From: Sphingomonas sp. Leaf22 | GTDB taxonomy: Bacteria; Pseudomonadota; Alphaproteobacteria; Sphingomonadales; Sphingomonadaceae | Length of the DNA: 64,000 nucleotides | Assembly: GCF_001421715.1 (NCBI RefSeq) | Contig: NZ_LMKP01000001.1 | Location: forward strand, 14,358 to 78,357 | Direction of reading: 5' to 3' | Shown here: piece after piece, positions 41,279 through 50,390 of the stretch | Layout: every line of letters begins with the position of its first letter | Numbering within the stretch: position 1 is the stretch's first letter | Notes under the pieces: model-generated | Seen by the model: only the letters and a program-made list of their open reading frames with translations | The model's database searches: none | Told to the model about the DNA's origin: nothing | Program-made: the position numbers and the translations under genes

Positions 41279-43339
41279 ATGCGTCCCGATCTGCTCAACC
41301 CGCTGTTTGCCGAAGTCATCACGTTGAAAGGCGTGGGGCCGGCGCTGGCCAAACCGCTCGACCGGTTGAAGCTGCGGCGCGTGGTCGACGTCGCGTTCCA
41401 CCTGCCGAGCGGGTGGGTCGACCGGCTGCGGCGCGACGAATTGATGACGCAGGATGCCGGTCGGGTGATCGCGATCCCGCTGACCGCGACCGATTACCGG
41501 GTCAGCGCGGGGCGCGGGCCGACGCGGGTCCATGCGGCGGACAAACACGGCAACATCGTCAACCTGACCTATTTCGGCGGATCGTCGGGTTGGGTGAAGA
41601 AGCTGTTCCCGCTGGGCGAAACGCGGTTGGTGTCGGGCAAGCTGGAGACGTACGGCCAGGAATTGCAGATGGTCCATCCCGACCATGTGCTGCCGCTCGA
41701 AGAAGCGGAATCGTTGCCCGAGCGCGAGGGCGTGTATCCGCTGTCCGAAGGGCTGACGTCGCGCCGGGTCGGGCTGCTGGCGGCGCAGGCGATCGAGCGA
41801 GCGCCCGAGCTGCCCGAATGGATCGAGCCGAGTTTGCTTGCCAAGCGGGAGTGGCCGGCGTGGAAGGAGGCGCTGGCGCGTATCCATGCCGACCCGGCCG
41901 ATGCCAGGGCGCGCGAGCGGCTGGCCTATGACGAGGTGTTCGCCAACCAGTTGGCGCTGTTGCTGGTGCGGGGTGAAGCACGGGCGCGTAAGGGGCGGTC
42001 GCTGACCGGCGACGGGCGGCTGCGGGCCAAACTCGACCTGCCGTACACGCCGACCGGTGCGCAGTCGCGGACGATCGGCGAGATCGAGGGCGATATGGCG
42101 CAGACCCAGCCGATGCTGCGGCTGCTGCAGGGTGATGTCGGGTCGGGCAAGACGCTGGTCGCGCTGATGGCGCTGCTGATCGCGGTCGAGGGCGGGGCGC
42201 AAGGGGCGTTGCTCGCCCCGACCGAAATCCTTGCGCGGCAACATTATGCGACGTTGCAGCGGCAATTGGCGGGGACCGGGGTCACCGTCGCCGCGCTGAC
42301 GGGCCGTGACAAGGGGCGGGTGCGCGAGGGCGTGCTGATGGGGTTGGCTGACGGGTCGATCGACATTCTGATCGGCACGCACGCGATCTTTCAGGAAGCG
42401 GTGGCGTATCGCGATCTGGGGCTGGTGGTGGTCGACGAACAGCATCGTTTCGGCGTGGCGCAGCGGATGATGTTGCAGGCGAAGGCGGTGCGGCCGCCGC
42501 ATCTGCTGGTGATGACCGCGACGCCGATCCCGCGCACGCTGACGCTGGCGCAATATGGCGAGATGGACGTCAGCCGGCTGGACGAAATGCCGCCGGGGCG
42601 CGAGGCCGTAGAGACGGTGGTGATGTCGGAGGACAAGCTCGACGCGGTGATCGACGGCCTTGCGCGGCATTTGTCGGCGGGGAAGCAGGCCTATTGGGTG
42701 TGCCCGCTGGTCGAGGAGAGCGAGAAGTCCGACCTTGCTGCCGCCGAGGCGCGGGCCGAGGCGCTGCGCCAGCGGTTCGGCGACAAGGTGGCGCTGGTCC
42801 ATGGACGGATGAAGCCGCTGGAGAAGGACGCGGTGATGGCCGAGTTCTCGGCGGCGCGCGCAGGCGTGCTGGTCGCGACGACGGTGATCGAGGTTGGGGT
42901 CGATGTGCCTAATGCGACGCTGATCGTGATCGAGGCGGCGGACCGGTTCGGGTTGGCGCAGTTGCACCAGTTGCGCGGGCGGGTCGGGCGGGGTGGCGGC
43001 AAGTCGGTGTGCCTGTTGTTGCGGGGGAACAGCCTGTCGGAGACGTCGCGCGCGCGGCTGGCGCTGATGCGCGAGAGCAATGACGGCTTTCGCATCGCCG
43101 AGGAGGATTTGCGGCTGCGCGGTGGCGGCGAGTTGCTGGGCACGCGGCAGTCGGGCGAGGCGATGTTCCGGTTGGCCAGCCCCGAGATGCTGGGCGAGTT
43201 GCTGCCGGTCGCCAATGCCGATGCGCGGTTGCTGGTCGATCGGGATGGTGGGCTGGAGGGGCCACGGGGGCAGGCGGCGCGAGTGGCGCTGTATCTGTTC
43301 GAGCGGGATGCGGGCGTCGGGCGGTTGCGATCGGGGTGA
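41279..43339 (+). CDS. recG: ATP-dependent DNA helicase RecG
   Basis: RecG remodels stalled replication forks and branch-migrates Holliday-type junctions. The 686-residue protein shows the N-terminal wedge/OB domain (VVDVAFHLPSGWVDRLRRD), the helicase motif I QGDVGSGKTLVALMALL, the DEQH box VVDEQHRFGVAQRM, and motif VI with DRFGLAQLHQLRGRVGRGG. Its length is typical. The start ATG at 41279 is 70 bp from the divergent sdhE start. It is followed by three palindromic repeats. Confidence 0.96.
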   Translation: MRPDLLNPLFAEVITLKGVGPALAKPLDRLKLRRVVDVAFHLPSGWVDRLRRDELMTQDAGRVIAIPLTATDYRVSAGRGPTRVHAADKHGNIVNLTYFGGSSGWVKKLFPLGETRLVSGKLETYGQELQMVHPDHVLPLEEAESLPEREGVYPLSEGLTSRRVGLLAAQAIERAPELPEWIEPSLLAKREWPAWKEALARIHADPADARARERLAYDEVFANQLALLLVRGEARARKGRSLTGDGRLRAKLDLPYTPTGAQSRTIGEIEGDMAQTQPMLRLLQGDVGSGKTLVALMALLIAVEGGAQGALLAPTEILARQHYATLQRQLAGTGVTVAALTGRDKGRVREGVLMGLADGSIDILIGTHAIFQEAVAYRDLGLVVVDEQHRFGVAQRMMLQAKAVRPPHLLVMTATPIPRTLTLAQYGEMDVSRLDEMPPGREAVETVVMSEDKLDAVIDGLARHLSAGKQAYWVCPLVEESEKSDLAAAEARAEALRQRFGDKVALVHGRMKPLEKDAVMAEFSAARAGVLVATTVIEVGVDVPNATLIVIEAADRFGLAQLHQLRGRVGRGGGKSVCLLLRGNSLSETSRARLALMRESNDGFRIAEEDLRLRGGGELLGTRQSGEAMFRLASPEMLGELLPVANADARLLVDRDGGLEGPRGQAARVALYLFERDAGVGRLRSG

Positions 43340-43386
43340 TGGTCTGGTCGCTGCCGTGCGGGTGGAGCCGAACGGTTGATGTGTAT

Positions 43387-43543
43387 GGATTCCCGCCTGC
43401 GCGGGAATGACGAGTTTTTGCGGCGAGCATTCACCCGCACGCCCGTCATTCCGGCGCAGGCCGGAATCCATTGTGTCGGGTGTTTACGACGTAGGCGAAA
43501 CGTCACCGTCTCCGTAGATTCCGGCTTTCGCCGGAATGACGAC
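43387..43543. repeat. Cluster of three ATTCC palindromes
   Basis: Units at 43387-43413 (GGATTCCCGCCTGCGCGGGA-ATGACGA), 43444-43470 (GTCATTCCGGCGCAGGCCGG-AATCC) and 43517-43543 (GATTCCGGCTTTCGCCGGAA-TGACG). The middle one is inverted relative to the others. Spacing between starts is 57 and 73 bp. Confidence 0.8.
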
Positions 43544-43586
43544 AAGAAGGTTGTCGCGGTGATGGGGCCGCGATAGCGCAGCTCCC

Positions 43587-44027
43587 ATGAACGCCCTTGC
43601 TCCCCTGATCGTCGCCCTGCTCGGCGGTATCGGCCTTGCCGTCCAGCCGTCGACCAACGCTGCGCTCGGGCGGAGCATCGGGTCGGTGTTGCTGGCGGCG
43701 CTGGTGTCGTTCGCGGTCGGGACGGTGATCCTGACGGGCGTGTGGTTGATGGCCGACCGAACGCCGCTGGCGAACCTGCGTGATGCGCGGCCGTGGATGT
43801 TTATGGGTGGAGCCTATGGCGCGTTCTTCGTCGCGGCGGCGGCGTTCGCCGCGCCGCGGCTGGGGCTGGCGTCGATGCTGACGATCATGATCGCGGCGCA
43901 GGTGGTCGCGGCGGTCGTCATCGATCGCTTCGGGCTGATCGGCCTGCCGCGAACGCCGATCAGCGCGGTACGGTTGGCCGGGGTCGGGCTGGTGCTGGTG
44001 GGGGCGGTGCTGATCCGGCGGGGCTGA
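43587..44027 (+). CDS. YdcZ/DUF606-type DMT transporter
   Basis: This 146-residue integral membrane protein has about four to five helices (PLIVALLGGIGLAVQPSTNA, VLLAALVSFAVGTVILTGVW, FMGGAYGAFFVAAAAFAAPR and more). The family pattern QPSTNAALGR near residue 21 fits DUF606 (YdcZ), half-size members of the drug/metabolite transporter superfamily. The transported compound is unknown. It stands alone, flanked by repeats on both sides. Confidence 0.85.
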   Translation: MNALAPLIVALLGGIGLAVQPSTNAALGRSIGSVLLAALVSFAVGTVILTGVWLMADRTPLANLRDARPWMFMGGAYGAFFVAAAAFAAPRLGLASMLTIMIAAQVVAAVVIDRFGLIGLPRTPISAVRLAGVGLVLVGAVLIRRG

Positions 44028-44047
44028 GCCCTTCCTCAACCTCCTCC

Positions 44048-44150
44048 GTTTGCTTCGAGCTTGTCGAGAACCGTAGTCGAGATGGGGGTGCCCTAAACTA
44101 CGGCGTTCTCGACGGACGCTTCTCGACTTCGCTCGAAGCTGCTCGAACCA
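44048..44150. repeat. Inverted repeat of CTTCGAGCTTGTCGAGAA type
   Basis: GCTTCGAGCTTGTCGAGAAC (44051-) faces GTTCTCGACGGACGCTTCTC-GACTTCGCTCGAAGC (44104-44139). The arms pair imperfectly. It separates the convergent YdcZ-type and tyrS genes and could work as a bidirectional end signal, though no T run is present. Confidence 0.55.
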
Positions 44151-44171
44151 AACGGAATGGGTGGGGAGAAG

Positions 44172-45398
44172 TCAGGCCGCCGGCGTCAGCAGGCCGTGAT
44201 TCTTTTTCCCCGCCGATACGCGCACCGGTGCGTCGACGGCGATAACCTGCGCTTCATCGACGACCCGCTCGCCATCGACGCGCGCGCCGCCGCCCTTGAT
44301 CAGGCGGCGTGCCTCACCCTTCGACGCGGCGAGGTTCAGTGCGACCAGCGCGTCGACGACGTTGATCGCGCCGCTGACGCCGAAGGTCGGGAGCGTGTCG
44401 CCCGCCGAGCCCTCTTCGAACGTTCGGCGCGCGGTTTCGGCGGCCTGTGACGCGGCATCGGCACCGCGACACATGGCGGTCGCTTCGTTGGCGAGGATCT
44501 TCTTCGCCTCGTTGATCTCGGCACCCTGCAACGCCTCCAGCCGGGCGATCTCGCCCAAGGGCAGGTCGGTGAACAGGCGCAGGAAGCGGCCGACATCGCG
44601 GTCGTCGGTATTGCGCCAGAATTGCCAGTAATCGAAATGCGGCAGCTGGTCCTCGTGCAGCCAGATCGCGCCATCGACCGATTTGCCCATCTTGCTGCCG
44701 TCGGCCTTGGTGATCAGCGGCGTGGTGACGCCGTACACTTCGGTCCCGTCCATGCGGCGGCCAAGTTCGATGCCGTTGACGATATTGCCCCACTGATCGC
44801 TGCCGCCCATTTGCAGGCGACAGCCGTGACGCTGCGACAATTCGCGGAAGTCATAGGCCTGCAGGATCATGTAGTTGAATTCGAGGAACGACAGCGACTG
44901 TTCGCGATCGAGGCGCAGCTTCACCGAATCGAACGACAGCATGCGGTTGACCGAGAAATGCTGCCCGACCTCGCGCAGGAACGGGATATATTCGAGCCGG
45001 TCGAGCCATTCGGCATTGTCGAACATGACGGCATCGGTCGGACCGTCGCCAAAGGTCAGGAAGCGTTCGAAGATGCGCTTGATCGACGCGACGTTGGCGG
45101 AAATGCCGTCTTCGGCCAACAGCTTGCGGGCTTCGTCCTTGAAGCTGGGGTCCCCGATCTTGCCGGTGCCGCCGCCCATCAGCACGATCGGCTTGTGCCC
45201 GGCCTGCTGCATCCGGCGCAGGAGCATGACGGAGACCAGATTGCCGACGTGCAGCGACGGCGCGGTCGGATCGAAGCCGATATAGCCCGGTACGACCTGC
45301 CGGTTCGCCAGCGCGTCAAGGCCGGCGGCATCGGTCAGCTGATGGATATAGCCCCGTTCGGACAGGGTGCGCAGCAGGTCGGACGTGTATGCGGTCAT
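44172..45398 (-). CDS. tyrS: Tyrosyl-tRNA synthetase
   Basis: TyrS charges tRNA-Tyr with tyrosine. The 408-residue class I synthetase has the HIGH-type motif HVGN in [19 protein letters not shown], tyrosine-site blocks such as [15 protein letters not shown] and [17 protein letters not shown], and the KMSKS motif as KMGKS in [15 protein letters not shown]-terminal S4 RNA-binding domain ends the protein ([19 protein letters not shown]). I start at the ATG at 45398, the conserved family start. It is divergent from anmK (113 bp apart). Confidence 0.97.
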   Translation of the reverse strand: MTAYTSDLLRTLSERGYIHQLTDAAGLDALANRQVVPGYIGFDPTAPSLHVGNLVSVMLLRRMQQAGHKPIVLMGGGTGKIGDPSFKDEARKLLAEDGISANVASIKRIFERFLTFGDGPTDAVMFDNAEWLDRLEYIPFLREVGQHFSVNRMLSFDSVKLRLDREQSLSFLEFNYMILQAYDFRELSQRHGCRLQMGGSDQWGNIVNGIELGRRMDGTEVYGVTTPLITKADGSKMGKSVDGAIWLHEDQLPHFDYWQFWRNTDDRDVGRFLRLFTDLPLGEIARLEALQGAEINEAKKILANEATAMCRGADAASQAAETARRTFEEGSAGDTLPTFGVSGAINVVDALVALNLAASKGEARRLIKGGGARVDGERVVDEAQVIAVDAPVRVSAGKKNHGLLTPAA

Positions 45399-45511
45399 GC
45401 GGCCGTGTAGCGTCGCCACCGCACCAAAGTCCACGGATCTCGACTTCGCGCTTGCCGGGATAGTGGTATGAAGCGTGTATGGGGCGGGATGAACGCCCGG
45501 CGGAGAAGTCC

Positions 45512-46633
45512 ATGCTTGCGATCGGTCTGATGTCTGGAACCTCGCTCGACGGGATCGACGCGGCGCTGCTCGAAACCGATGGCGAGCGCGACGTGCGGCC
45601 GGTGGCGTTCGTCGGTACGCCGTACAGCGATGAGGACCGCGCTGCCTTGTCCGCTGCGACGGAGCTGGCGCTTCTGTTCAACGATCCGGGCGAGCATCCG
45701 TTGATCGAGCGGGCCGAGACGTTGCTGACGCGCACTCATGCGGCCGCCGTCGCCGCGCTGCTGGAGCGGGCGGGGGTCGAGGCGCGGTCGGTCGATGTGA
45801 TCGGCTTTCATGGCCAGACGGTCGCGCATCGTCCCGACAAGGGCTGGACATGGCAGCTGGGCGACGGCGCGGCACTGGCGGCGGCGACCGGGATCGATGT
45901 TGTCGCCGACCTGCGGGTCGACGACGTGCGGGCCGGTGGGCAGGGGGCGCCGTTGCTGCCGGTCTATCATGCTGCGCGGGCGGCGGGGATGGCGCGGCCG
46001 GTCGCGGTGCTGAACCTCGGCGGAGTCGGCAACATCACCTATGTCGGCGACGGCGACGATCTGGTCGCGTTCGATACCGGGCCGGCCAATGGTCTGGTCG
46101 ATAGCTGGGTCGAGGCGGAAAGCGGCGCGCGCTTTGACGAAGGCGGTGCGCTGGCCGCGTCGGGGCAGGTCGATGCGGCGGTGCTGACCGCGATGCTCGA
46201 CCATCCGTTCTTCGACCTGGCCGTCCCCAAGTCGCTCGACCGGCACGATTTTACCATCCAGCCGGCGCGCGGACTGTCGCCGGCGGACGGGGCGGCGACG
46301 CTGACCGCGTTCACCGCCGCCTGCGTCGCCGAGGCGATCGACCGGCTGCCGGCGCGACCGACGCGGCTGATCGTCGGCGGGGGCGGACGGCATAATCCGG
46401 TGATGCTGCGGATGATCGCCGAGCGTGCCGGCGTCATCGTCGAGCCGAGCGACACCCATGGCTGGGACGGCGACGCACTGGAGGCGGAGGGGTTCGCGTA
46501 TCTGGCGGTGCGGTCGCTCAGAGGATTGCCGATCACCTTTCCGGGGACGACCGGTGTTCCCGCGCCACTGACCGGCGGCACCCTGTACCGGGCGACGCGG
46601 GCGGGGCTGGCGTTGCGGGTCGTGACCGCCTAA
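45512..46633 (+). CDS. anmK: Anhydro-N-acetylmuramic acid kinase
   Basis: AnmK phosphorylates and opens 1,6-anhydroMurNAc to MurNAc-6-phosphate in peptidoglycan recycling. The 373-residue protein has the N-terminal signature [38 protein letters not shown] near residue 90, the catalytic Asp region [19 protein letters not shown], and the late [16 protein letters not shown]. Length is standard. The ATG at 45512 follows CGGAGAAG. The following 390-residue gene starts 9 bp after the stop, so the two are probably cotranscribed. tyrS next to anmK is a known alphaproteobacterial pairing. Confidence 0.96.
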   Translation: MLAIGLMSGTSLDGIDAALLETDGERDVRPVAFVGTPYSDEDRAALSAATELALLFNDPGEHPLIERAETLLTRTHAAAVAALLERAGVEARSVDVIGFHGQTVAHRPDKGWTWQLGDGAALAAATGIDVVADLRVDDVRAGGQGAPLLPVYHAARAAGMARPVAVLNLGGVGNITYVGDGDDLVAFDTGPANGLVDSWVEAESGARFDEGGALAASGQVDAAVLTAMLDHPFFDLAVPKSLDRHDFTIQPARGLSPADGAATLTAFTAACVAEAIDRLPARPTRLIVGGGGRHNPVMLRMIAERAGVIVEPSDTHGWDGDALEAEGFAYLAVRSLRGLPITFPGTTGVPAPLTGGTLYRATRAGLALRVVTA

Positions 46634-46642
46634 CCGGACGCG

Positions 46643-47815
46643 ATGCTCACCGGCCTGATTTTCGCGACCGAAGAAGCCGAACACCAGCCGGGCGTGCTGG
46701 CGGCGACCCTGCCGTTCGGCGGTATGAGCCTGATCGAATATCAGGCACGATTGTTGATCGCGGCGGGCGCGGCACAATTGCTGGTCGCGGTGGGGCGGAT
46801 GACGCCCGCGCTGGCGGCGGCGGTCAATCGCATCGGGCGGCGCGGGACGACCGTCGATATCGTGCGGTCGGCCGAGGAAGCGAAGGCCAAGGCGCACCCG
46901 CTTGCGGTCATCGTCGCGCTGGCCGACGGGCTGGTCACGACCGACGCGGTGGTCGCCAACATGGCGCTGGAACCCGCCGACACGCTGCTGGTTACCCCGA
47001 CCGGCGATGCGACATCGGTCGAGCGGGTCGATTCGGGGCATTGCTGGGCCGGGGTCGCGACGCTGTCGGTCGATCGGCTGGAGGACGCCGCCCGGCTGCC
47101 GCGTGAATATGATTTCCAGTCCACACTGCTGCGCGTCGCGACACAGGCCCGCGCAAAGCACGTCCTGCTGCCGGCCAAGGCCGCGCGGTCGGGGCACGGG
47201 GTCGAGCGCGATGCCGGCACGCTGGAGGTGCGCAGCAAGGATGTGCTGGCGTCGCTGGCCGAACAGCGCACCGGATGGATCGACCGGTTCGTCTTCACCC
47301 CGGTCACGCGGCTGGTCCTGCCGTTGCTGGTCCGGCGCAAGGTGCCCGATATCGCGGTCGGTATCGCCGGCGGCGTGCTCGGCCTTTTCGGGTTGGCCGC
47401 GATCCCATTTTGGGACGTCGGTGGCGCGGCGGTGTTGCTGTTCATGGCGATGGTGCTGCTGTCGGCGGGTTCGCTGCTTGGCTGGCTGCGCGGCGAGGAC
47501 GGTCATGCCGCCTTGCAGGAACGCGGGCTGGAAGTACTTGGAGTGGCAGGAATCCTTGGGATCGGGCTGGTCCAGTCGCTGATCGTGTCGGCGGGAACGG
47601 CGGCGGTACTGGCGCTGACGGGGGTCGTCGTGACGATCCTGACGCGACGGATTCCGGCACCGCGACCGCCCTGGGCGGCGACGGCGGCGACGGCTTTGGT
47701 ACTGGTTGCGCCATTCGCACTGGCTGGCATCGTGACGGCGGGGCTGGCATTGGTCGCGGTTCATGCAGGCGTTACGCTTGCCCATGCTATCGAACATTTG
47801 CGGCGTCGGGCTTAG
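46643..47815 (+). CDS. Uncharacterised membrane protein, nucleotidyltransferase-like N-terminus
   Basis: I cannot name this 390-residue protein. The first 200 residues are soluble and look like a sugar-nucleotidyltransferase fold without its signature: LIEYQARLLIAAGAAQLLVA resembles the helix-strand after the missing GxGxR loop. Then GWIDRFVFTPVTRLVLPLL resembles the segment that leads into CDP-alcohol phosphatidyltransferase domains, and six or so hydrophobic helices follow. The catalytic DG-AR-D-D pattern of that family is absent. So it may be a degenerate relative of inositol-phosphate cytidylyltransferase/DIPP synthase fusions. It follows anmK by 9 bp and precedes the DUF2336 gene. Confidence 0.6.
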   Translation: MLTGLIFATEEAEHQPGVLAATLPFGGMSLIEYQARLLIAAGAAQLLVAVGRMTPALAAAVNRIGRRGTTVDIVRSAEEAKAKAHPLAVIVALADGLVTTDAVVANMALEPADTLLVTPTGDATSVERVDSGHCWAGVATLSVDRLEDAARLPREYDFQSTLLRVATQARAKHVLLPAKAARSGHGVERDAGTLEVRSKDVLASLAEQRTGWIDRFVFTPVTRLVLPLLVRRKVPDIAVGIAGGVLGLFGLAAIPFWDVGGAAVLLFMAMVLLSAGSLLGWLRGEDGHAALQERGLEVLGVAGILGIGLVQSLIVSAGTAAVLALTGVVVTILTRRIPAPRPPWAATAATALVLVAPFALAGIVTAGLALVAVHAGVTLAHAIEHLRRRA

Positions 47816-47822
47816 GATCGCC

Positions 47823-47840
47823 TTAACCGCCATTGGTTAA
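47823..47840. promoter_or_regulatory. Palindrome TTAACC-N6-GGTTAA before the DUF2336 gene
   Basis: A perfect 6-bp inverted repeat (TTAACC, GCCATT, GGTTAA) fills most of the 35-bp gap between the preceding gene and the start at 47851. The TTAACC half resembles a CtrA half-site, but the TTAA tetrads are 10 bp apart rather than 7. It could be an operator or a small hairpin near the start codon. Confidence 0.4.
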
Positions 47841-47850
47841 TGCGAGTACC

Positions 47851-48945
47851 ATGTCCGACGATCTGCTCGATACCCGCGATGCCGATGCTTCGGCCGCTTA
47901 CCTGCTCGACCATGTCGCGGCGGCGGAGCGCGCCGGCCATCGTCGATTGCGCGCGGCCGCCGATCATTTCCACCTGCCTGTCGACGCCCGGATCGACGAT
48001 CGCACGGCGGCGCGGCTCGACGCGACGATGCGCGCGACCGTCGCCAGCGTCGAGGCAGAGATCCGCGACCATGCCGTGCGGCTGCTTACCTCGCGCGGGC
48101 AGCCGGAGGTGGCGCAGGGGCTGCGGATGGTGCCGTCGACCTTCGGCCGCGTCCGGCGGGCGGGGCTGTTTCGCGATCCGGCGCTGTTCGGCGAGTTGTT
48201 CGCCCGCGTCCGGCTCGACACGATTGCCCGCGCGCTGCCGACGATGGTGATCGAGGTCGGGGACCGGCCGACGATGATCGCACGGCTGGCACAGGCGAGC
48301 GACCGGCTGGTCTCCGCCGCTGCGATCGCGATGCTGGCGGCGCAGGCGCGGCGCGGGTCGGTGATCGATGGCGGCGTCGCGGCAGTCGATCTGGTCCGGC
48401 CGCTCCATGCCCGGATCGCATGGTGGGTCGCGGCGGCGCTGCGCGAATCGGTGCCGGCGGGCGAGGCGATCGGTGCGCTCGACGCTGCGCTGGCCGAAGC
48501 GGTGCGCCGCGCGATCGACATGCAGGGCGAACTGGTGCCGCTGGAGATCGCGGCGATGCGGCTGGCACAGGCGATTGATGCGCAGGGCGAGGAAGTGCCC
48601 GCGTTGTTGACCGAGGCGATCGGCGACGGGCGGCTGGTGCTGTTCGTCGCGTTCGTTGCGCGGGCGAGCGGGCTGGCATTCGACCGGGTCCGCGATCTGG
48701 TGACCGATATCGACGGTGCGCGGCTATGGGTCGTGCTGCGGGCGCTGGCCACCGATCGGGCGACGATCGCGCGCATCGGTTTTGCCCTGACCGAGGCCGA
48801 GCCGCTGCGCGATATCGAACAATTCGCCGACCGGATCGACAGTATCATGGCGGTAACGCCCGAAGCGGCGCGCGTGGCACTTGCCCCGATGGCGCTGGAT
48901 GCGGAATATCACGCCGCGATGTTGGCGTTGGGATCTGCTGAGTGA
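47851..48945 (+). CDS. DUF2336 domain protein
   Basis: This 364-residue, mostly alpha-helical cytosolic protein fits DUF2336, a family common in alphaproteobacteria and often near signalling genes. Helical repeats with LxxxxRPTMIARLAQAS-like blocks run through it (for example VIEVGDRPTMIARLAQASDR and AVDLVRPLHARIAWWVAAAL). The function is unknown; members look like scaffold or regulator proteins. I use the ATG at 47851. Its stop overlaps the start of the downstream histidine kinase (GTGA at 48942-48945), so the two proteins are made together and may interact. Confidence 0.8.
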   Translation: MSDDLLDTRDADASAAYLLDHVAAAERAGHRRLRAAADHFHLPVDARIDDRTAARLDATMRATVASVEAEIRDHAVRLLTSRGQPEVAQGLRMVPSTFGRVRRAGLFRDPALFGELFARVRLDTIARALPTMVIEVGDRPTMIARLAQASDRLVSAAAIAMLAAQARRGSVIDGGVAAVDLVRPLHARIAWWVAAALRESVPAGEAIGALDAALAEAVRRAIDMQGELVPLEIAAMRLAQAIDAQGEEVPALLTEAIGDGRLVLFVAFVARASGLAFDRVRDLVTDIDGARLWVVLRALATDRATIARIGFALTEAEPLRDIEQFADRIDSIMAVTPEAARVALAPMALDAEYHAAMLALGSAE

Positions 48946-50336
48946 TCGATATGCGGTTAGGCGCGGCGCCCGCCATCGGGCGGCTGTCGGCGGACGGGCT
49001 GTTGCTCGACGCCGAACCGCGGCTGGCCGATCTGAACCGCCGGGCCGGCGGTGGGCAGGGGCGAGCGGTCGCGGTACCGCAGATCGCCGCGCTGGTGCGG
49101 CTGGTCCGGCGGCTGGGCATTCCGCTGACCCGGGCGATCGTCGCTGCCGATGGCGATGACGACGTGACGCTGACGGTGCGCGCCGAACCCGACGAACTCG
49201 GCATCCGGCTGGAGGTCAGCGGCTGGCAGGCGGGCGCGCCGTGGGAGGCGGTCCACGCCCCGCGCCGCGCCGCTGATTTCCTGCGCGCCGATGCCGACTG
49301 GATGTGGACGACCGATGCGGCGCTGCACCTGACCCATGTATCGGATCAGGCCGGGGACCGGTTCGGGTTCGATTCGCAGACGGTGCTGGGGCAGCCGATC
49401 ACCCGCCTGTTTTCGCTAAGCGACGATGGCGAGGGCGGGTTTCCGATCCTGGGCGCGCTGGCGTCGCAGGCGCGGTTCGACGGGCAGGAGGCGGGTATTC
49501 GCGGCACGCGGCACCGGGTCCGGCTGTCGGCGGTGCCGCGGATCGACGCGCGCGGTCAGTTCGCCGGGTTCGACGGCGCGGTCCATGCGATCGATCCACC
49601 ACCACCGGCCCCCTTCACGACGCCTGCCGGCGAGCCGAACACCGACCTGCCCGACGGGTTCAGCCGGCGGATCGGGCGGGCGCTGCGCCATCCGCTGGGG
49701 CGGATCATCGCCAATGCCGACAGCATGTCGGCGCAGGCCGATGGTCCGTTGCGCGACGACTATGTCGCCTATGCCGCCGATATCGCCAGTGCCGGCCGCC
49801 ACCTGATGGGGCTGGTCGACGATCTGGAGGATTTGTCGGCGATCGAGCGGACCGATTTCGAGGTCGCGGACGAGGCGATCGACCTGGCCGATGTCGCGCG
49901 ACGGGCGGCGGGATTGCTGGCGGTGCGGGCGGTGCAGGGCAATGTCCGGATCGATCGGCCGTCGTTCGACGATTCGCTGCCCGCGCATGGCGAGTTCCGG
50001 CGGGTGTTGCAGGTCATGGTCAACCTGATCGGCAATGCGGTGCGATATTCGCCGCCGACCGGCACGGTGTGGATCCGGCTGGAACGCGATGGCGACAATG
50101 CCTGCGTGATCGTCGCCGATCAGGGCAAGGGCATCGCCGCCGCCGATCACGAGCGCATCTTCGCGAAGTTCGGCCGGGTCGACCCGACCGAGGCGGGGGG
50201 CAGCGGCCTTGGCCTGTATATCGCGCGGCGGCTGGCACGGGCGATGGGCGGCGACATCCTGGTCGACAGTGCGCCGGGACAGGGCGCGCGGTTCGTGCTG
50301 GTGCTGCCGGGGCGGTTCGACGCGCCGGCGGGGTAA
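48942..50336 (+). CDS. PAS-domain sensor histidine kinase, soluble
   Basis: This 464-residue kinase has no obvious membrane helix. After an N-terminal region of about 110 residues lies a PAS domain (ADADWMWTTDAALHLTHVS to about residue 220), a HisKA domain with His250 in GRALRHPLGRIIANADSM, and an HATPase domain with NLIGNAVRYSPPTG, ADQGKGIAA and GGSGLGLYIARRLARAMGG. The H box lacks the usual Glu after His (HPLGR rather than HELRT). It starts at GTG, overlapping the DUF2336 stop. No response regulator is adjacent. The layout recalls alphaproteobacterial PAS kinases of the PleC/DivJ type, but that is only a likeness. Confidence 0.88.
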   Translation: MIDMRLGAAPAIGRLSADGLLLDAEPRLADLNRRAGGGQGRAVAVPQIAALVRLVRRLGIPLTRAIVAADGDDDVTLTVRAEPDELGIRLEVSGWQAGAPWEAVHAPRRAADFLRADADWMWTTDAALHLTHVSDQAGDRFGFDSQTVLGQPITRLFSLSDDGEGGFPILGALASQARFDGQEAGIRGTRHRVRLSAVPRIDARGQFAGFDGAVHAIDPPPPAPFTTPAGEPNTDLPDGFSRRIGRALRHPLGRIIANADSMSAQADGPLRDDYVAYAADIASAGRHLMGLVDDLEDLSAIERTDFEVADEAIDLADVARRAAGLLAVRAVQGNVRIDRPSFDDSLPAHGEFRRVLQVMVNLIGNAVRYSPPTGTVWIRLERDGDNACVIVADQGKGIAAADHERIFAKFGRVDPTEAGGSGLGLYIARRLARAMGGDILVDSAPGQGARFVLVLPGRFDAPAG

Positions 50337-50390
50337 GAATGCGCCACTTTCGCGGTCGCTTCGCCCGCGTTCGATGCTATCACCCGCGCC

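Noticed and set aside
43387..43543. CRISPR-like array of three spaced repeats
   Set aside because: The units are palindromic, vary in sequence, alternate in orientation and are spaced unevenly. There are only three and no cas genes.
45395..47833. 812-residue minus-strand frame
   Set aside because: Antisense to anmK and its downstream gene, which have better starts, and in anmK's case clear family motifs. The translation is low-complexity Arg/Gln/Pro.
47823..47840. CtrA site before the DUF2336 gene
   Set aside because: The two TTAA tetrads are separated by 10 bp, not 7, so it does not meet the CtrA consensus. It is kept only as an unexplained palindrome.
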